Positions 16,901 to 26,776 of a stretch of 64,000 bases of DNA are shown here, one piece after another. The DNA lies in assembly GCA_035299085.1 (NCBI GenBank), contig DATGXG010000004.1, forward strand, positions 1 through 64,000. Reading direction: 5' to 3'. The translations under genes and the position numbers were made by a program. Positions within the stretch are counted from its first letter, which is position 1; each line of letters starts with the position of its first letter. The notes beneath the pieces were generated by a model. It ran no database searches. It saw nothing but the letters and a program-made list of their open reading frames with translations, and had not been told where the DNA came from. This DNA comes from Bacteroidales bacterium (GTDB lineage: Bacteria > Bacteroidota > Bacteroidia > Bacteroidales > UBA10428).

Positions 16901-17880
16901 CCCACCCATATGTTATTATATTGGTCTCTCAGCAAGGAGTTAATTAATGAAGCGGAGAATCCTTTTCCCGTGAATCCGGACCTGACAGCGAAATCATTGT
17001 CCATTTTTTTCAACCCGTTGCCCCAGGTGCCAAGAAATAAAGAACCATTTTGCCCGGAAGCCATCCTGAAGATGGAATGAAATCGACTATCGGAATACTG
17101 CCCGGCAATTTTCATCTGTCCGGGGTCTGATTCATCCCAATTCAGTTTCAACAATCCCGATGACCAGGTAGAGCACCATAGTTCATTTTTACTCCCGTCA
17201 TCAAGAAAACGCGTAACTGAGGCGTTTCGGTGTTCATTTTCAATCCACCTGTTTTTCGAAATATCATAAACAAAATACCCGAAATAAGTACCGACCCTTA
17301 AAAAGCCCCGTGGTTTTTCGAGGAGAGAGGATACGATATATCCGGGGTAATGGATCTTCACCCTGAAGTGCTTTTTATCTTTTCCTTCGGGAACCAGTTG
17401 ATATAAACCCTCCTCCCATGTTCCAAGCCATATATTCAAATGTGAATCTTCGAAAATGGAAATAACCCTGACCGGCACACTGTCTCCGATAAGGTCGTTA
17501 AGATGCATAAAGGTTTGGAGCCGGGGATTATAAATGTCGGCCCCGCCTGATTTCAACCCGATCCATAACAGGCTGTCCCTGTCGAAATAAAGACATTCCG
17601 TATTGTTCTCCCTGAGACTGTTGGTATTGCCCGGTTGATGCCTGAAGACTTTAAAGTGCTTGCCGTCGAATCGGTTAAGGCCATCTGTCGTCGATATCCA
17701 TAAAAAATTTCCATTTTCTATTATATCCGTCACTTCAACACCAGAAAGACCATCTGTTATATTATACCGGATAAATTCCTGTGCTGGTGCCGGTAAAGTA
17801 AACCGAACCAGGAGAGTTAAAATCAATGCAATTTTTAAGCGGTGTTGCATTTCTGTCTGTTTTGAATCCATCATTATCAA
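13912..17880 (-). CDS. hybrid two-component system sensor/regulator (HTCS) of the SusCD locus
   Basis: 1322 residues; alternative ATGs at 17874 and 17871 differ only by a few residues. Order: signal/anchor (IALILTLLVRFTLPAPAQ), two-component-regulator propeller repeats (about 35-690), Y_Y_Y domain (about 700-775), membrane helix (WFRIIAVALIILIVILAIW), HisKA with H834 (FTGLSHDLMTPFSLIISPL), HATPase_c (NLISNAIKFTPDKG; GLGLGLYIVRKF), receiver with D1117 (IITDIMMPDLDG), and an AraC-type HTH (VAEIAYLTGFNQSHYFIKCFREV) at the C-terminus. In this family a periplasmic oligosaccharide binds the propeller and the fused AraC domain activates the neighbouring locus. It is divergent from susC, 101 bp away. 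Its last codons lie in a heptamer array. Confidence 0.96.
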   Translation of the reverse strand: MIMMDSKQTEMQHRLKIALILTLLVRFTLPAPAQEFIRYNITDGLSGVEVTDIIENGNFLWISTTDGLNRFDGKHFKVFRHQPGNTNSLRENNTECLYFDRDSLLWIGLKSGGADIYNPRLQTFMHLNDLIGDSVPVRVISIFEDSHLNIWLGTWEEGLYQLVPEGKDKKHFRVKIHYPGYIVSSLLEKPRGFLRVGTYFGYFVYDISKNRWIENEHRNASVTRFLDDGSKNELWCSTWSSGLLKLNWDESDPGQMKIAGQYSDSRFHSIFRMASGQNGSLFLGTWGNGLKKMDNDFAVRSGFTGKGFSASLINSLLRDQYNNIWVGTYGEGLIRFSDTETGFSHFPAEGKLPAPATSLADLGNGNILVGTQGSGLYRLSLQDKKLIPLSIGSEKEDLANFMLSLYTNGDLVFAGHDGMGIPYSLNRKDEHFGFKVFRHDPAIQKVTSFFQTDDGTVWIGTKQSGLSSLKFDSGLPGKYTYYDNFRREEITGFAPFDDSTMVISSHSGLFRFNTKTGRLAHKGELSGELIYRLFFDNKNRLLWIGTSTSLMQLNYNADPLKAESLFADYGLPQGAVRSLIPDGENNLWFSIGERLFCYVSRDSNVFEIDWDQVGNHAILSSTKTRFKGKDYLVFGTTDNLIIVDPYTLLHHENADQIVLTELQIDHKIINAGDKIEGIVVTHVAPEYASSITLSYKSRWISLLFAESGPDLYVNRYQYIIEGFTKKWQHLDLKNPITFSQLNPGEYTLKIRKFDNSPESGICRAIHLTIVPPWWKTKWFRIIAVALIILIVILAIWLAINHNKKKQVAELFRIGKEKEQELLREKESFFTGLSHDLMTPFSLIISPLNDLLRDQDNKDGVKDKLRIIHKNASYLSDIFGTILDFKKAELNNDELKETKIEIVSFCRMVVNAFDYLATSRKISLGFVSSHDMLEIITDHVKIERILFNLISNAIKFTPDKGQVEVKLSLDHLNQLTMGVKDNGTGMELKNQARIFEKFFKESDGIPFAKTKGLGLGLYIVRKFTEKLGGTVMVKSEPGKGTEIEVCIPVKMAESAGEPETLKSVSGDKSTILIVEDNPDMRDYLEQKLEASFNVFTAENGQQAIAMIEKIMPEIIITDIMMPDLDGLSLTRTIKQNPQFSDIFVVILTALVTTDDELQGYQQGADLYIKKPFDGEALLNQMINIHTTSGNRKRQILSWLVSGEDDRTNIEFDPREAFLKRAMQVIEEHIMEPEFRIDEFASAMNVSKTVLHRKFRVLLEQSPNQFIRLVRLRKSLHLLRNTDHSVAEIAYLTGFNQSHYFIKCFREVYHQTPGEFRGEVRSEK

Positions 17881-17981
17881 CGGCTTAACCCTATGACACG
17901 ATTCTGTTATGAATGGGTTCTTTTCTGTTATCGGCTTCAGTGTGCCTTATATAATTTCATGATTGAAATAGAATCCAATTT

Positions 17982-20900
17982 ATGAAAATTTATCAGAAGT
18001 CAGCATTAGGTATTCTCTTCCTTACCATCATACTTTATTGTTTGCCTGTTTATTCAGCATCAACAGGTACTTCCGACGGCTCCCTTAGCATATCCGGAAC
18101 TGTAAGAGACGAAACGGGTAATGGATTTCCAGGGGTATATGTAAGGGAAAAAGGAACCGCTAACGGTGCAATAACCGATATAGCAGGCAATTATACTGTT
18201 AAAGTGACCGATGGTAACGCAACGCTTGTCTTTACCTTTATAGGATATAAGACGCAGGAAGTGCAGTTAAACGGACGGTTGATAATTGACATTACCATGC
18301 AACCTGAAGTGGCACAACTCGACGAGGTTGTCCTTGTCGGCTACGGCACCCAGAAGAAAACAACGGTTTCAGGGTCAGTGGCCCAGGTAAACGGACAGGA
18401 AGTATCGAGGTCGCCGGCATTGAATGTTACCAATTCACTGGCCGGTTCAATACCGGGGCTGGTAACAGTAGGGCAAAGCGGTGAACCGGGTGAAGATTAT
18501 GCCACCTTATATATCCGGGGACAGAGTACGCTGAATGATAATTCTCCACTGATTGTCATTGACGGGGTACCGAACCGGTCGCTTGAGAGAATTGACCCGG
18601 CAACAATTGAAAATATTTCCGTGTTAAAAGACGCGTCAGCAGCAATCTATGGTTCCCAGGCTGCAAACGGTGTCATTCTGGTGACCACAAAGCGGGGTAA
18701 TGCTGAAAAATTACAATTTACAGCCAGCTACACCATGGGATGGACCCGGCCTACGAGGATACCGGAACTTACAAATTCTGCAGAGTTCGCCACACTGGCC
18801 AACGAGGTAAACTATTATGATAACAGGCCTGCTGTATATACACCGGAGCAGATTGAAGCATTTCGTTCCGGTTCAGACCCCTGGCGTTATCCAAACACAA
18901 ACTGGTTTAAGGAAGTTCTTAAACCGTGGTCAATGCAGGGTAATGCCAACATAACCATGTCAGGCGGAAATGAAAAAATCAGGTCGTTTGTATCCATTTC
19001 GTCACGAAACCAGGATGGATTTTTCAAAAACAGCGCCAGCAAATACAAACAGCACGACATAAGGGCAAATATCGACCACAAGATCAATAAGTATATTGAT
19101 TTCTCGGTAGATGCCGGTTTACGTGTTGAGCAGAGAACATCTCCGACCGCCTGGTCCCCGGCTATCTTCCTGAACCTGATGACTGCCCTGCCCATGCAGG
19201 TAGCCCGATGGCCAAATGGTTTACCCGGCCCCCCGCTGGATCCCAGTAACCAGGTGAATCCTGTTGTTCAGGCTACGCCTGATGGCGGTGTAGCAGAAGG
19301 CGAGAATTATGTTTTCAATGTAAATTCAAAGCTCCTTGTTAAAATTCCCGGTATTGAAGGACTTACTTTAACGGCTACCGGCGCGCTCGACAGGGGGCTG
19401 AATTACAACAAGTCGTTTTCAAAGCATTACCAGCTTTACCAGTGGGATCGGGTTACAGTAGATGCGGACAACCTGCCTGTTCTCGAAAGCAACGGATTCG
19501 GAGAATCCAATCTGCAGCAGTCGCTCACCATTAACAAGGAATATGTGGTTAACGGTTTCCTGACCTACCAGCGAAAATTTGATGACCATAACCTGAACAT
19601 AGTGACCGGTATGGAGCTAATCCAGAACAATTATTTCTGGTTTACAGCCGAACGCCGGAATTTTACACTCAATTATCCTGATGAGCTTAATTTTGGTGAT
19701 GAGGACAAACAATATGCTTCCGGTTCGAACCCGGGTATCAACCGGTGGAAGAATTATTTCGGCCGCTTTAATTACACACTGAAAGACCGGTATATTGCTG
19801 AATTTGTATGGCGGTACCAGGGTTCCAGCAAATTCAGCCCCTCTACACGATGGGGGTTTTTTCCCGGTATTTCGCTTGCCTACAGAATTGCAGAGGAACC
19901 TTTCTGGAAAGACCTGCCTTTTGCCGGTTTCATTCCTTATATGAAAATACGTGCCTCCTGGGGGAAAACCGGCAATGACCTGATTCCTGCCTACCAGTTT
20001 TATTCATTGTATGAGCAATCATGGCGAAATTTCATTTCAGGAAACGGCACTACATACCCGGTATATGGTGAAAGCCTGGCAGGCAATTCTAAAGCCCAAT
20101 GGGAAGAGGCCAACCAGTTCAACGTCGGAACCGATATGGGCTTCTTAAACAATAAACTGACTTTTACTTTTGATTACTTCAATAATCTCAGGACTAAGAT
20201 CCTCATCAGCCAGGCGGCTTCCATCCCGGACATGACGGGCACATCGGACAAACTGCCATTGATAAACCTGGGAAAAGTAAGAAACCAGGGCTTCGATTTT
20301 GAATTATTGTGGCGGGATAATGATCATGAACTTGATTATTCGGTGGCATTTAATGGCCTGTGGGCAAAGAACAGGGTATTATTCTTTGATGAAGCCGAAG
20401 GTATGCTTCCCTGGCAAAAGCAGACCGGTCATCCTATGAAATCAGGCATCTTTTATATAGCTGATGGCATTTTTCACACTCAGGAGGAACTTGATCAGTA
20501 TCCGCATATGAACAATGCGCGCACAGGGGATGTCAGGTTCAAAGACATCAACGACGACGGGAAGATCAACGGGGATGACATGAAACGCATTTATAAAAAC
20601 GTGGTTCCTACCATTTCAGGCGGAATCACGGTGAAACTTATGTACAAAAGCTTTGACCTGGCCCTGTTGGTGCAGGGACAGGCAGGGGGTATAAAATACA
20701 TCCAGTATATGGGAAGCAAGACCGGTTCAAATTACATGAAAGATTTTTATGATAACCGCTGGACGGAAGATAATCCGTATGCCGATTATCCGCGGACTTT
20801 CAACAGGAATGATGAATATTGGGTAAGCTCTGAAAATGCAAATACCTTCTGGCTAAGGAAAACCGATTTTATCCGGTTGAGGAATTTTGAACTGGGTTAT

Positions 20901-21095
20901 AACCTTTCACAAAAGATTGCGGGCAAATTAGGACTTACGGGTTGCAGGATACATGCAGGCGGATATAACCTGGTCACCTGGACACCGGACATGCGAGATT
21001 TTGATCCCGAGCTTGAAGCAAAAGGTGATGGCATGGCAGGGGAAGGATACCCTTTGCAGAAAATGCTTACAGCCGGCTTATCCATAACTTTTTAA
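17982..21095 (+). CDS. SusC/RagA-family TonB-dependent outer-membrane transporter
   Basis: 1037 residues, typical length. A signal peptide (LGILFLTIILYCLPVYSAS) is followed by a CarboxypepD_reg-like domain (SISGTVRDETGNGFPGV to about 110), then the SusC-specific segment DEVVLVGYGTQKK beginning at D114, the plug (AGSIPGLVTVGQSGEPGED; VLKDASAAIYGSQAANGVILVTTK), and a 22-strand barrel that ends in ITF. It imports oligosaccharides across the outer membrane using TonB energy, with the SusD-like protein as lid. First gene of a likely five-gene transcript (SusC, SusD, GH2, beta-helix, T9SS protein). No strict TAnnTTTG promoter is seen upstream; HTCS-activated promoters need not have one. Confidence 0.97.
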   Translation: MKIYQKSALGILFLTIILYCLPVYSASTGTSDGSLSISGTVRDETGNGFPGVYVREKGTANGAITDIAGNYTVKVTDGNATLVFTFIGYKTQEVQLNGRLIIDITMQPEVAQLDEVVLVGYGTQKKTTVSGSVAQVNGQEVSRSPALNVTNSLAGSIPGLVTVGQSGEPGEDYATLYIRGQSTLNDNSPLIVIDGVPNRSLERIDPATIENISVLKDASAAIYGSQAANGVILVTTKRGNAEKLQFTASYTMGWTRPTRIPELTNSAEFATLANEVNYYDNRPAVYTPEQIEAFRSGSDPWRYPNTNWFKEVLKPWSMQGNANITMSGGNEKIRSFVSISSRNQDGFFKNSASKYKQHDIRANIDHKINKYIDFSVDAGLRVEQRTSPTAWSPAIFLNLMTALPMQVARWPNGLPGPPLDPSNQVNPVVQATPDGGVAEGENYVFNVNSKLLVKIPGIEGLTLTATGALDRGLNYNKSFSKHYQLYQWDRVTVDADNLPVLESNGFGESNLQQSLTINKEYVVNGFLTYQRKFDDHNLNIVTGMELIQNNYFWFTAERRNFTLNYPDELNFGDEDKQYASGSNPGINRWKNYFGRFNYTLKDRYIAEFVWRYQGSSKFSPSTRWGFFPGISLAYRIAEEPFWKDLPFAGFIPYMKIRASWGKTGNDLIPAYQFYSLYEQSWRNFISGNGTTYPVYGESLAGNSKAQWEEANQFNVGTDMGFLNNKLTFTFDYFNNLRTKILISQAASIPDMTGTSDKLPLINLGKVRNQGFDFELLWRDNDHELDYSVAFNGLWAKNRVLFFDEAEGMLPWQKQTGHPMKSGIFYIADGIFHTQEELDQYPHMNNARTGDVRFKDINDDGKINGDDMKRIYKNVVPTISGGITVKLMYKSFDLALLVQGQAGGIKYIQYMGSKTGSNYMKDFYDNRWTEDNPYADYPRTFNRNDEYWVSSENANTFWLRKTDFIRLRNFELGYNLSQKIAGKLGLTGCRIHAGGYNLVTWTPDMRDFDPELEAKGDGMAGEGYPLQKMLTAGLSITF

Positions 21096-21106
21096 AAGAG
21101 TAAGAA

Positions 21107-22795
21107 ATGAAACGTTCTGCATACACACTGGTATTCCTTTTTTTAGCTGCCCTTACCAATTCCTGCGATGACTATCTCGACACCTATCCCGGTGATAAAT
21201 ATGATGATGCCACGGTTTGGAAAAATACAAGCCTGATTGAAAGTTTCCTGTTTGGTATCTATAATGGAGTCCCCTATCCTCATACCTGGCTCTCCAACGC
21301 GTCGCTTGTGGATGAAAGTGTTCCCATTCAGAATGACGGGATTATGGACCGTGTCCTTCAATCGAATATGACCCCGGAGGAGCCCGGGGCATTCAAACCC
21401 AACTGGGCAGCTTGTATGGACGGATGGTGGTGGAATTATGCATACGGCAATATAAGGTCGTGTAACCTGTTTTTTGAAAAAATTCATCTTGCTGAGAATA
21501 CCCCTGCTGCTTACCGGGAGCAGATGGTTGATGAAGTCCATTTTCTCAGGGCCTATTTTTATTATGTGTTGATGGCACAATACGGTGGGGTACCCCTTAT
21601 TGATTATGTGGTAAACATAGGAGACAATTATAATATTCCAAGGAATACATTTGAAGAAACCATCAATTTCATACTGGCAGACCTGGATGCCGCATTGGCC
21701 GACAACAGGCTGGCAGGGCAAACTGATAAAACAAGGGCCACCACCGGTGCAGTGTATGCGCTGAAATCAAGGGTTCTGCTTTATGCTGCCAGTGAACTGC
21801 ACCATAACACATCATGGTCATCGGGTTACTCACATCCGGAATTAATCGGGTATATAGGAGGCAACAGGACTCAGTTATACCAGCAGGCCAAGGAAGCCGC
21901 TGAGATGGTGATGGGAATGGGTTATTCGCTTTATAACGAAAATCCTGATCCATCGGCCAATTTCCAGGAGCTGTTTCTTGCCATATCGTCAAACGAACAG
22001 ATATTCATTACAAGGCTTGATAAGGTCAATACATACTGGGCGATGGATTGGGTGGCATGGTTCAATGGCACGCCATCGTATGGAGGGTATGGTTTGAACC
22101 AGGTAACAGCCAATATGGCCAATTCCTTTGAGAACCTTGATGGTTCAAAATTCAATTTCGGGTTGCAGGCTGCCGATCCCTTTTCAAACCGCGATCCCCG
22201 GTTTAATGCTTCCATCCTGCACCATGGTTCACCCTGGTATCACAATGCAAATGATGTGGTAACACTGGATACCATTGATATTACCAAGGGAACCGGAATT
22301 GATTATAAACAGGGCAATTCGACCGGTTATTATCTAAAAAAGTTCATATCTCCCTCGCAAAACGACCATTACCAGGGAACACCACAACCCCAGCCTTATA
22401 TCCAGTTAAGGTATGCAGAAGTTTTGCTCAATTATGCAGAGGCCTGCCTAGGGCTGGGTGAGGAAACAAATGCCCGCCAGGCAATGAACCTTATAAGACA
22501 ACGGGCAGGCATGCCTGATATACCGGCGTCGGAAACAGGCCAGGTCCTGATTGATCATTACCGGAACGAAAGGAAAGTTGAATTAGGATTTGAAGTCCAG
22601 CGCTTCTTTGATGTGAGAAGGTGGATGATAGCGCCTGAGGCATATGGAGAGGCATATGGAATTCAGTATGATGGCTCGGAATATTCACAGTTTACCTATG
22701 AAACCCACGCATGGAATGACAGGAATTACCTCGTTCCCATATTATATGAAGAAATGCAGAAGAATACAGCTTTAATTCAAAACCCGGGATACTGA
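21107..22795 (+). CDS. SusD/RagB-family outer-membrane glycan-binding lipoprotein
   Basis: 562 residues. The N-terminal signal ends at LTNSC (lipid Cys20) followed by DDYLDTYPGDKYDD, the usual SusD beginning. The helical TPR-like framework (IRSCNLFFEKIHLAENTP; EVHFLRAYFYYVLMAQYGGVPLI) and the C-terminal RYAEVLLNYAEACLGLGE ... IRQRAGMPDI ... ERKVELGFEVQRFFDVRRW are the conserved family blocks. It sits on the cell surface as the lid of the SusC channel and captures glycan. It starts 11 bp after susC and is surely cotranscribed. Confidence 0.97.
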   Translation: MKRSAYTLVFLFLAALTNSCDDYLDTYPGDKYDDATVWKNTSLIESFLFGIYNGVPYPHTWLSNASLVDESVPIQNDGIMDRVLQSNMTPEEPGAFKPNWAACMDGWWWNYAYGNIRSCNLFFEKIHLAENTPAAYREQMVDEVHFLRAYFYYVLMAQYGGVPLIDYVVNIGDNYNIPRNTFEETINFILADLDAALADNRLAGQTDKTRATTGAVYALKSRVLLYAASELHHNTSWSSGYSHPELIGYIGGNRTQLYQQAKEAAEMVMGMGYSLYNENPDPSANFQELFLAISSNEQIFITRLDKVNTYWAMDWVAWFNGTPSYGGYGLNQVTANMANSFENLDGSKFNFGLQAADPFSNRDPRFNASILHHGSPWYHNANDVVTLDTIDITKGTGIDYKQGNSTGYYLKKFISPSQNDHYQGTPQPQPYIQLRYAEVLLNYAEACLGLGEETNARQAMNLIRQRAGMPDIPASETGQVLIDHYRNERKVELGFEVQRFFDVRRWMIAPEAYGEAYGIQYDGSEYSQFTYETHAWNDRNYLVPILYEEMQKNTALIQNPGY

Positions 22796-22797
22796 TC

Positions 22798-25194
22798 ATG
22801 AAATTACTCTCTCTTTTACCTGCTTGTTTTATTTTTCTGACTGCCTGCAGTTCCAACTATTCAGTTGATACTAACCCGGGTGAACTATTTGATTCGGGCT
22901 GGAAATTCCATCGCGGTGACATCCCTGGAGCTGAACGGAACGAAACCGGTGTCGAAGAATGGCGGAGCGTGAATTTGCCGCATGACTGGAGTATTGAAAA
23001 TATCCCTGGGACAGAAAGCCCGTTTGATTCAACCGTTGAAAACGGTGTGGCCAGCGGGTTCACCAGGGGAGGAACAGGCTGGTACAGGAAGCATTTCAGG
23101 CTTGAAAATGCCGATAAGGACAAAACAATCCGGCTCTTATTTGACGGGGTTTATATGAACTCTGACATATGGATAAATGGTCATCATGCCGGTGGTAATT
23201 TTTATGGTTATTCAGGCTTTCCCGTTGATATCACCCCTTATGCCAGGTTTGGCGAAGATAATGTGGTGGCTGTAAAGGTGGAAAACAATTCGGTGAAATG
23301 CCGCTGGTACTCCGGATCAGGCATATACAGGCATGTGTGGCTTACCAGGTCCGGTAGAATAAGTTTCAGTCGGGGCGACATCCAGGTTATCACTCCGCTT
23401 GTGTCAGAAAAGCAGGCGCTGGTAAGAATCAAGGGAAATCTTGCTAATGACAATACAGTTAAAGGTAAAGCCCGGATTCAGCTTGTACTGTTGAGTAAAA
23501 ACAATCATAAAATAGCATTGGCAACAGTTTCTGCTGAAATCGAAGCCAACCGGAATATCGAAATAACACATGACTTTATTATAAAAAATCCTGCTTTGTG
23601 GAGCGTAGATTCCCCAACACTATACAAACTGGTTGTAAAAGTATCAGAAGGGAAAAATCACGACGAATACGCACAGGATTTCGGAATACGAAAAATAGAA
23701 TACAACGCGAAAGACGGGTTGCTTTTAAACGGTAAGCCGGTGAAGCTGAAAGGCGGTTGCATACACCATGATAATGGTGCGTTGGGAGCATGCGCATATG
23801 ACCGTGCTGAAGAAAGGAAGATAGAGTTGCTGAAATCGGCTGGTTTTAACTGCATTCGGTTTGCGCACAACCCTCCTTCTCCGGCAATCCTGGATGCATG
23901 CGACCGACTGGGCATGCTGGCTATCGATGAATCATTTGATGTATGGAAATACGGGCATTTTGAAGGTGATTATTCGGCGAAATTCGATTCGTTATGGAAG
24001 AAGGACATTGAATACATGGTTCGCCGTGATAGGAATCACCCCTCTGTAATTATGTGGAGCATCGGAAACGAAATAAAAAAATCTGAGACGCCTGAGATTG
24101 CAGAAACTTGTATGAAACTTGCCGGACTGGTTAAAACGCTTGATTATACCCGGCCTGTCACTTCTGCTGTTAACAATATAAGTGTAGCCAAGGACACGTT
24201 TTTCTCATACCTCGATATAGGCGGATACAATTATGCACCCTTCCTGTATGAAGCTGACCATGAAAGGGTTCCCGACAGGATCATGTATGGTTCCGAATCG
24301 TTTGCATGGCAGGCATATGACTACTGGAAACAGGTAGAGGACCATCCCTGGGTGATTGGTGATTTTGTATGGACTGCTTTTGACTATATTGGTGAAGCTT
24401 CAATAGGCTGGAGAGGCTATCCCCAGGAACAAAACTTCTATCCATGGAACCTGGCATGGTGTGGCGACATTGATATTACCGGACATAGAAGGCCGCAATC
24501 ATATTATCGTCAAACCTTGTGGGATTCACATCCTGTAACAGCCCTGTTTGTAGAACCTCCTGAAACCTCCTTTCCGGTGAACCCAAATAAAGCTGACTGG
24601 AGTGTGTGGGATTGGCCAGATGTGGTCCAACACTGGAATTTCGAAGGTTATGAAGGGAAAGCGCTTAATGTATCCGTATATACCTCCGCGACGGAAGCGG
24701 AACTCTTCCTCAACGGAAAATCACTGGGAAGAAAACAAAAAACTGCGGCGGACAAAAACCGACTTATATGGCAGGTACCCTATTCAAAAGGAATACTTTC
24801 AGCCATTGGATATACTGATGGTAAAAAAGATTCTGAAGCTATTCTGGAAACAGCGTATCCTGTTCAATCCATTGAAATGAGGGCTGACCGTTCACAGATA
24901 TTAGCTAATTCCCAGGACCTGGCATTTATCGATATTGAGCTGCAGGATGAAGAAGGCAGAATAAATCCGGGTTCTGACCGGTTAATCCATTTTGATGTTT
25001 CCGGTTCGGGCACTTTGCTCGCAGTGGCCAATGCAAACCCCATGAGCACTGAAAGCTTTCAGCTGCCCCAGCGAATGACCTGGAGGGGCAGGTGCCAGGT
25101 AATCGTTAAAGCCGGCTTTGACCCCGGAATCATTAAAGTAAAAGCCTCATCGAAGGGTTTGCCTGAAAAAGTAATAGAAATCAGGGTGAAATGA
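22798..25194 (+). CDS. glycoside hydrolase family 2 beta-galactosidase-type lipoprotein
   Basis: 798 residues. Lipoprotein signal with LTAC (Cys17). Order: N-terminal jelly roll (about 25-190, WRSVNLPHDWSIEN; GTGWYRKHF), Ig-like domain (about 195-295), TIM barrel with acid/base E425 (IMWSIGNE) and nucleophile E500 (MYGSESFAWQ), then a DUF4982-like domain (about 610-680; VYTSATEAELFLNGKSLG) and a C-terminal Ig-like domain. The RFAHNPPSP loop and DUF4982 tail point to a beta-galactosidase rather than a beta-mannosidase or glucuronidase; exact linkage is not determinable. Starts 2 bp after susD and overlaps the next gene by 4 bp (ATGA). Confidence 0.92.
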   Translation: MKLLSLLPACFIFLTACSSNYSVDTNPGELFDSGWKFHRGDIPGAERNETGVEEWRSVNLPHDWSIENIPGTESPFDSTVENGVASGFTRGGTGWYRKHFRLENADKDKTIRLLFDGVYMNSDIWINGHHAGGNFYGYSGFPVDITPYARFGEDNVVAVKVENNSVKCRWYSGSGIYRHVWLTRSGRISFSRGDIQVITPLVSEKQALVRIKGNLANDNTVKGKARIQLVLLSKNNHKIALATVSAEIEANRNIEITHDFIIKNPALWSVDSPTLYKLVVKVSEGKNHDEYAQDFGIRKIEYNAKDGLLLNGKPVKLKGGCIHHDNGALGACAYDRAEERKIELLKSAGFNCIRFAHNPPSPAILDACDRLGMLAIDESFDVWKYGHFEGDYSAKFDSLWKKDIEYMVRRDRNHPSVIMWSIGNEIKKSETPEIAETCMKLAGLVKTLDYTRPVTSAVNNISVAKDTFFSYLDIGGYNYAPFLYEADHERVPDRIMYGSESFAWQAYDYWKQVEDHPWVIGDFVWTAFDYIGEASIGWRGYPQEQNFYPWNLAWCGDIDITGHRRPQSYYRQTLWDSHPVTALFVEPPETSFPVNPNKADWSVWDWPDVVQHWNFEGYEGKALNVSVYTSATEAELFLNGKSLGRKQKTAADKNRLIWQVPYSKGILSAIGYTDGKKDSEAILETAYPVQSIEMRADRSQILANSQDLAFIDIELQDEEGRINPGSDRLIHFDVSGSGTLLAVANANPMSTESFQLPQRMTWRGRCQVIVKAGFDPGIIKVKASSKGLPEKVIEIRVK

Positions 25195-26753
25195 AGATCT
25201 GTCTTTACATCATAGGAACTGCGTTGCTTATCCCTTTAATTATGGCTTGCAACAGACCCCGGACAACAAATTATTACTTTAACCCGGAAACAGGAAATGA
25301 CACCCTTAACCCGGGTACCTCACCTGACTTGCCTTTCAGATCGGTGGCTAAATTAGCGGATCTGAAACTGAATCCCGGTGACAGCGTTTTGCTCAAATCG
25401 GGTGCTGAATTTAACGAGCCGGTCTATGTACATTGTTCAGGAAATCAAAGACAACCCATAGTTATAGGTAAATACGGCGGCAAGGAAATGCCGAGAATCA
25501 AAACAAGAGGTCATTCACCGCAAGCCGTACATATTTTTAATTCAGAACATATATACATCAGGGATCTTGACATTTCGAACAAAGGAGACACCAAGGTGAC
25601 AGGATTAACGGGCATCCTGGTTGAATTAAAAGAGTTCGGTACAGCACATAACGTTACCCTCGATAACCTATATGTACATGATGTCACTGGCAGCGTGGCT
25701 ACCGACAGTACGGGAGGCGGATCTGGAATAATGATCAGGAATTACCGGGATAATGTGGAAGAACCTTTCCTTTCAAGGTATGACGGACTGCTTGTACAAA
25801 ATTGCCTGGTAAAGAATTGCTCCCGCGATGGAATACTGATGTGGGGAAACTGGATCAGGAGCAAATGGTATCCCAGTCTTAACGTGGTTATCAGGAACAA
25901 TGTGCTGGAAGGGGTCCCGGGTTACGGGATTGTTCCTGTCGGTTGCCTGAAACCGCTTATAGAATACAATGTAATGAAAGACTGCCCGGATATTATGCCT
26001 CACGATGCCATCGCTGATGGTATTTGGCCATGGGCTTGCGACAGTGCCCTTATCCAGTTCAACACTGTAAGTGATATGAGCGGCAGTGTGGACGGGTATG
26101 GGTTCGATTCGGATTACGACTGCAAAGGCAGCATTTTTCAGTACAACCTCAGTTATAATAACCAGGGAGGTTTTTTGCTTATCTGCAACCCCGGGGGATG
26201 GCCGCCTGACTGGTGTACTGGCAATACAGGCACCATTATCCGCTATAACATAAGTATCAATGACGGAATTCGTGAAAAAAGAGTGGATGCCCATGGCCAG
26301 CCTTACTTTTCTCCGGTGATAAATATAACAGGGCCTGTGAAAAATACCCTTATTGAAAAGAACCTTTTTATCCTGCCGAAAAAGAAAAATTCTTCCATTG
26401 ACCGCACACTGGTTCACTTTACTGATTGGCGGGGTTACGCAGATAATACATCGTTCCGAAACAATTATATACTGTCTGAAGAAATCCTAATTGCATGGAA
26501 ACCCACAAAATCGACTAACAGTATAGCCGAAAACAACCTGTTTACAGGGAATCTGTCAGCCGATACCGAAGGTTTTCGAGAGATGCAAAACCTGTTCTCT
26601 TCCAAAGCCTGGTTTGACAGCAGAGACCCCGGCTGGAAAATACTGGTCAGTTTCATTGAAGATAAGGCTGTTACGATAAACGGGAATGAAATAAAGGTCC
26701 GGGATTTACTTTTCCTTGAAAATTCAAATTACAATTCAAATAAAGCTTTTTGA
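25191..26753 (+). CDS. right-handed beta-helix lipoprotein (pectate-lyase-like fold)
   Basis: 520 residues, lipoprotein signal ending IMAC (Cys20). It opens with YYFNPETGNDTLNPGTSPDLPFRSVAKL, the usual start of parallel beta-helix polysaccharide-active proteins, and then has repeating coils (IRDLDISNK; VTLDNLYVHDVTGS; LVQNCLVKNCSRDGILMWGN; VVIRNNVLEGVPGYGIV; ALIQFNTVSDMSG). No polysaccharide-lyase catalytic signature is certain. It could be a lyase, a glycoside hydrolase of a beta-helix family, or a binding protein. Translational coupling to the GH2 gene (ATGA overlap) places it in the same degradation pathway. Confidence 0.85.
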   Translation: MKICLYIIGTALLIPLIMACNRPRTTNYYFNPETGNDTLNPGTSPDLPFRSVAKLADLKLNPGDSVLLKSGAEFNEPVYVHCSGNQRQPIVIGKYGGKEMPRIKTRGHSPQAVHIFNSEHIYIRDLDISNKGDTKVTGLTGILVELKEFGTAHNVTLDNLYVHDVTGSVATDSTGGGSGIMIRNYRDNVEEPFLSRYDGLLVQNCLVKNCSRDGILMWGNWIRSKWYPSLNVVIRNNVLEGVPGYGIVPVGCLKPLIEYNVMKDCPDIMPHDAIADGIWPWACDSALIQFNTVSDMSGSVDGYGFDSDYDCKGSIFQYNLSYNNQGGFLLICNPGGWPPDWCTGNTGTIIRYNISINDGIREKRVDAHGQPYFSPVINITGPVKNTLIEKNLFILPKKKNSSIDRTLVHFTDWRGYADNTSFRNNYILSEEILIAWKPTKSTNSIAENNLFTGNLSADTEGFREMQNLFSSKAWFDSRDPGWKILVSFIEDKAVTINGNEIKVRDLLFLENSNYNSNKAF

Positions 26754-26776
26754 TTTTTAACCTAATTATTATCACT

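Noticed and set aside
21143..21721. 192-codon antisense frame within the susD-like gene
   Set aside because: Lies wholly inside a well-supported gene, shows no family motif and has no signals; a shadow frame.
25773..26417. 214-codon antisense frame within the beta-helix gene
   Set aside because: A shadow of the repetitive coding frame on the other strand; no recognisable domain.
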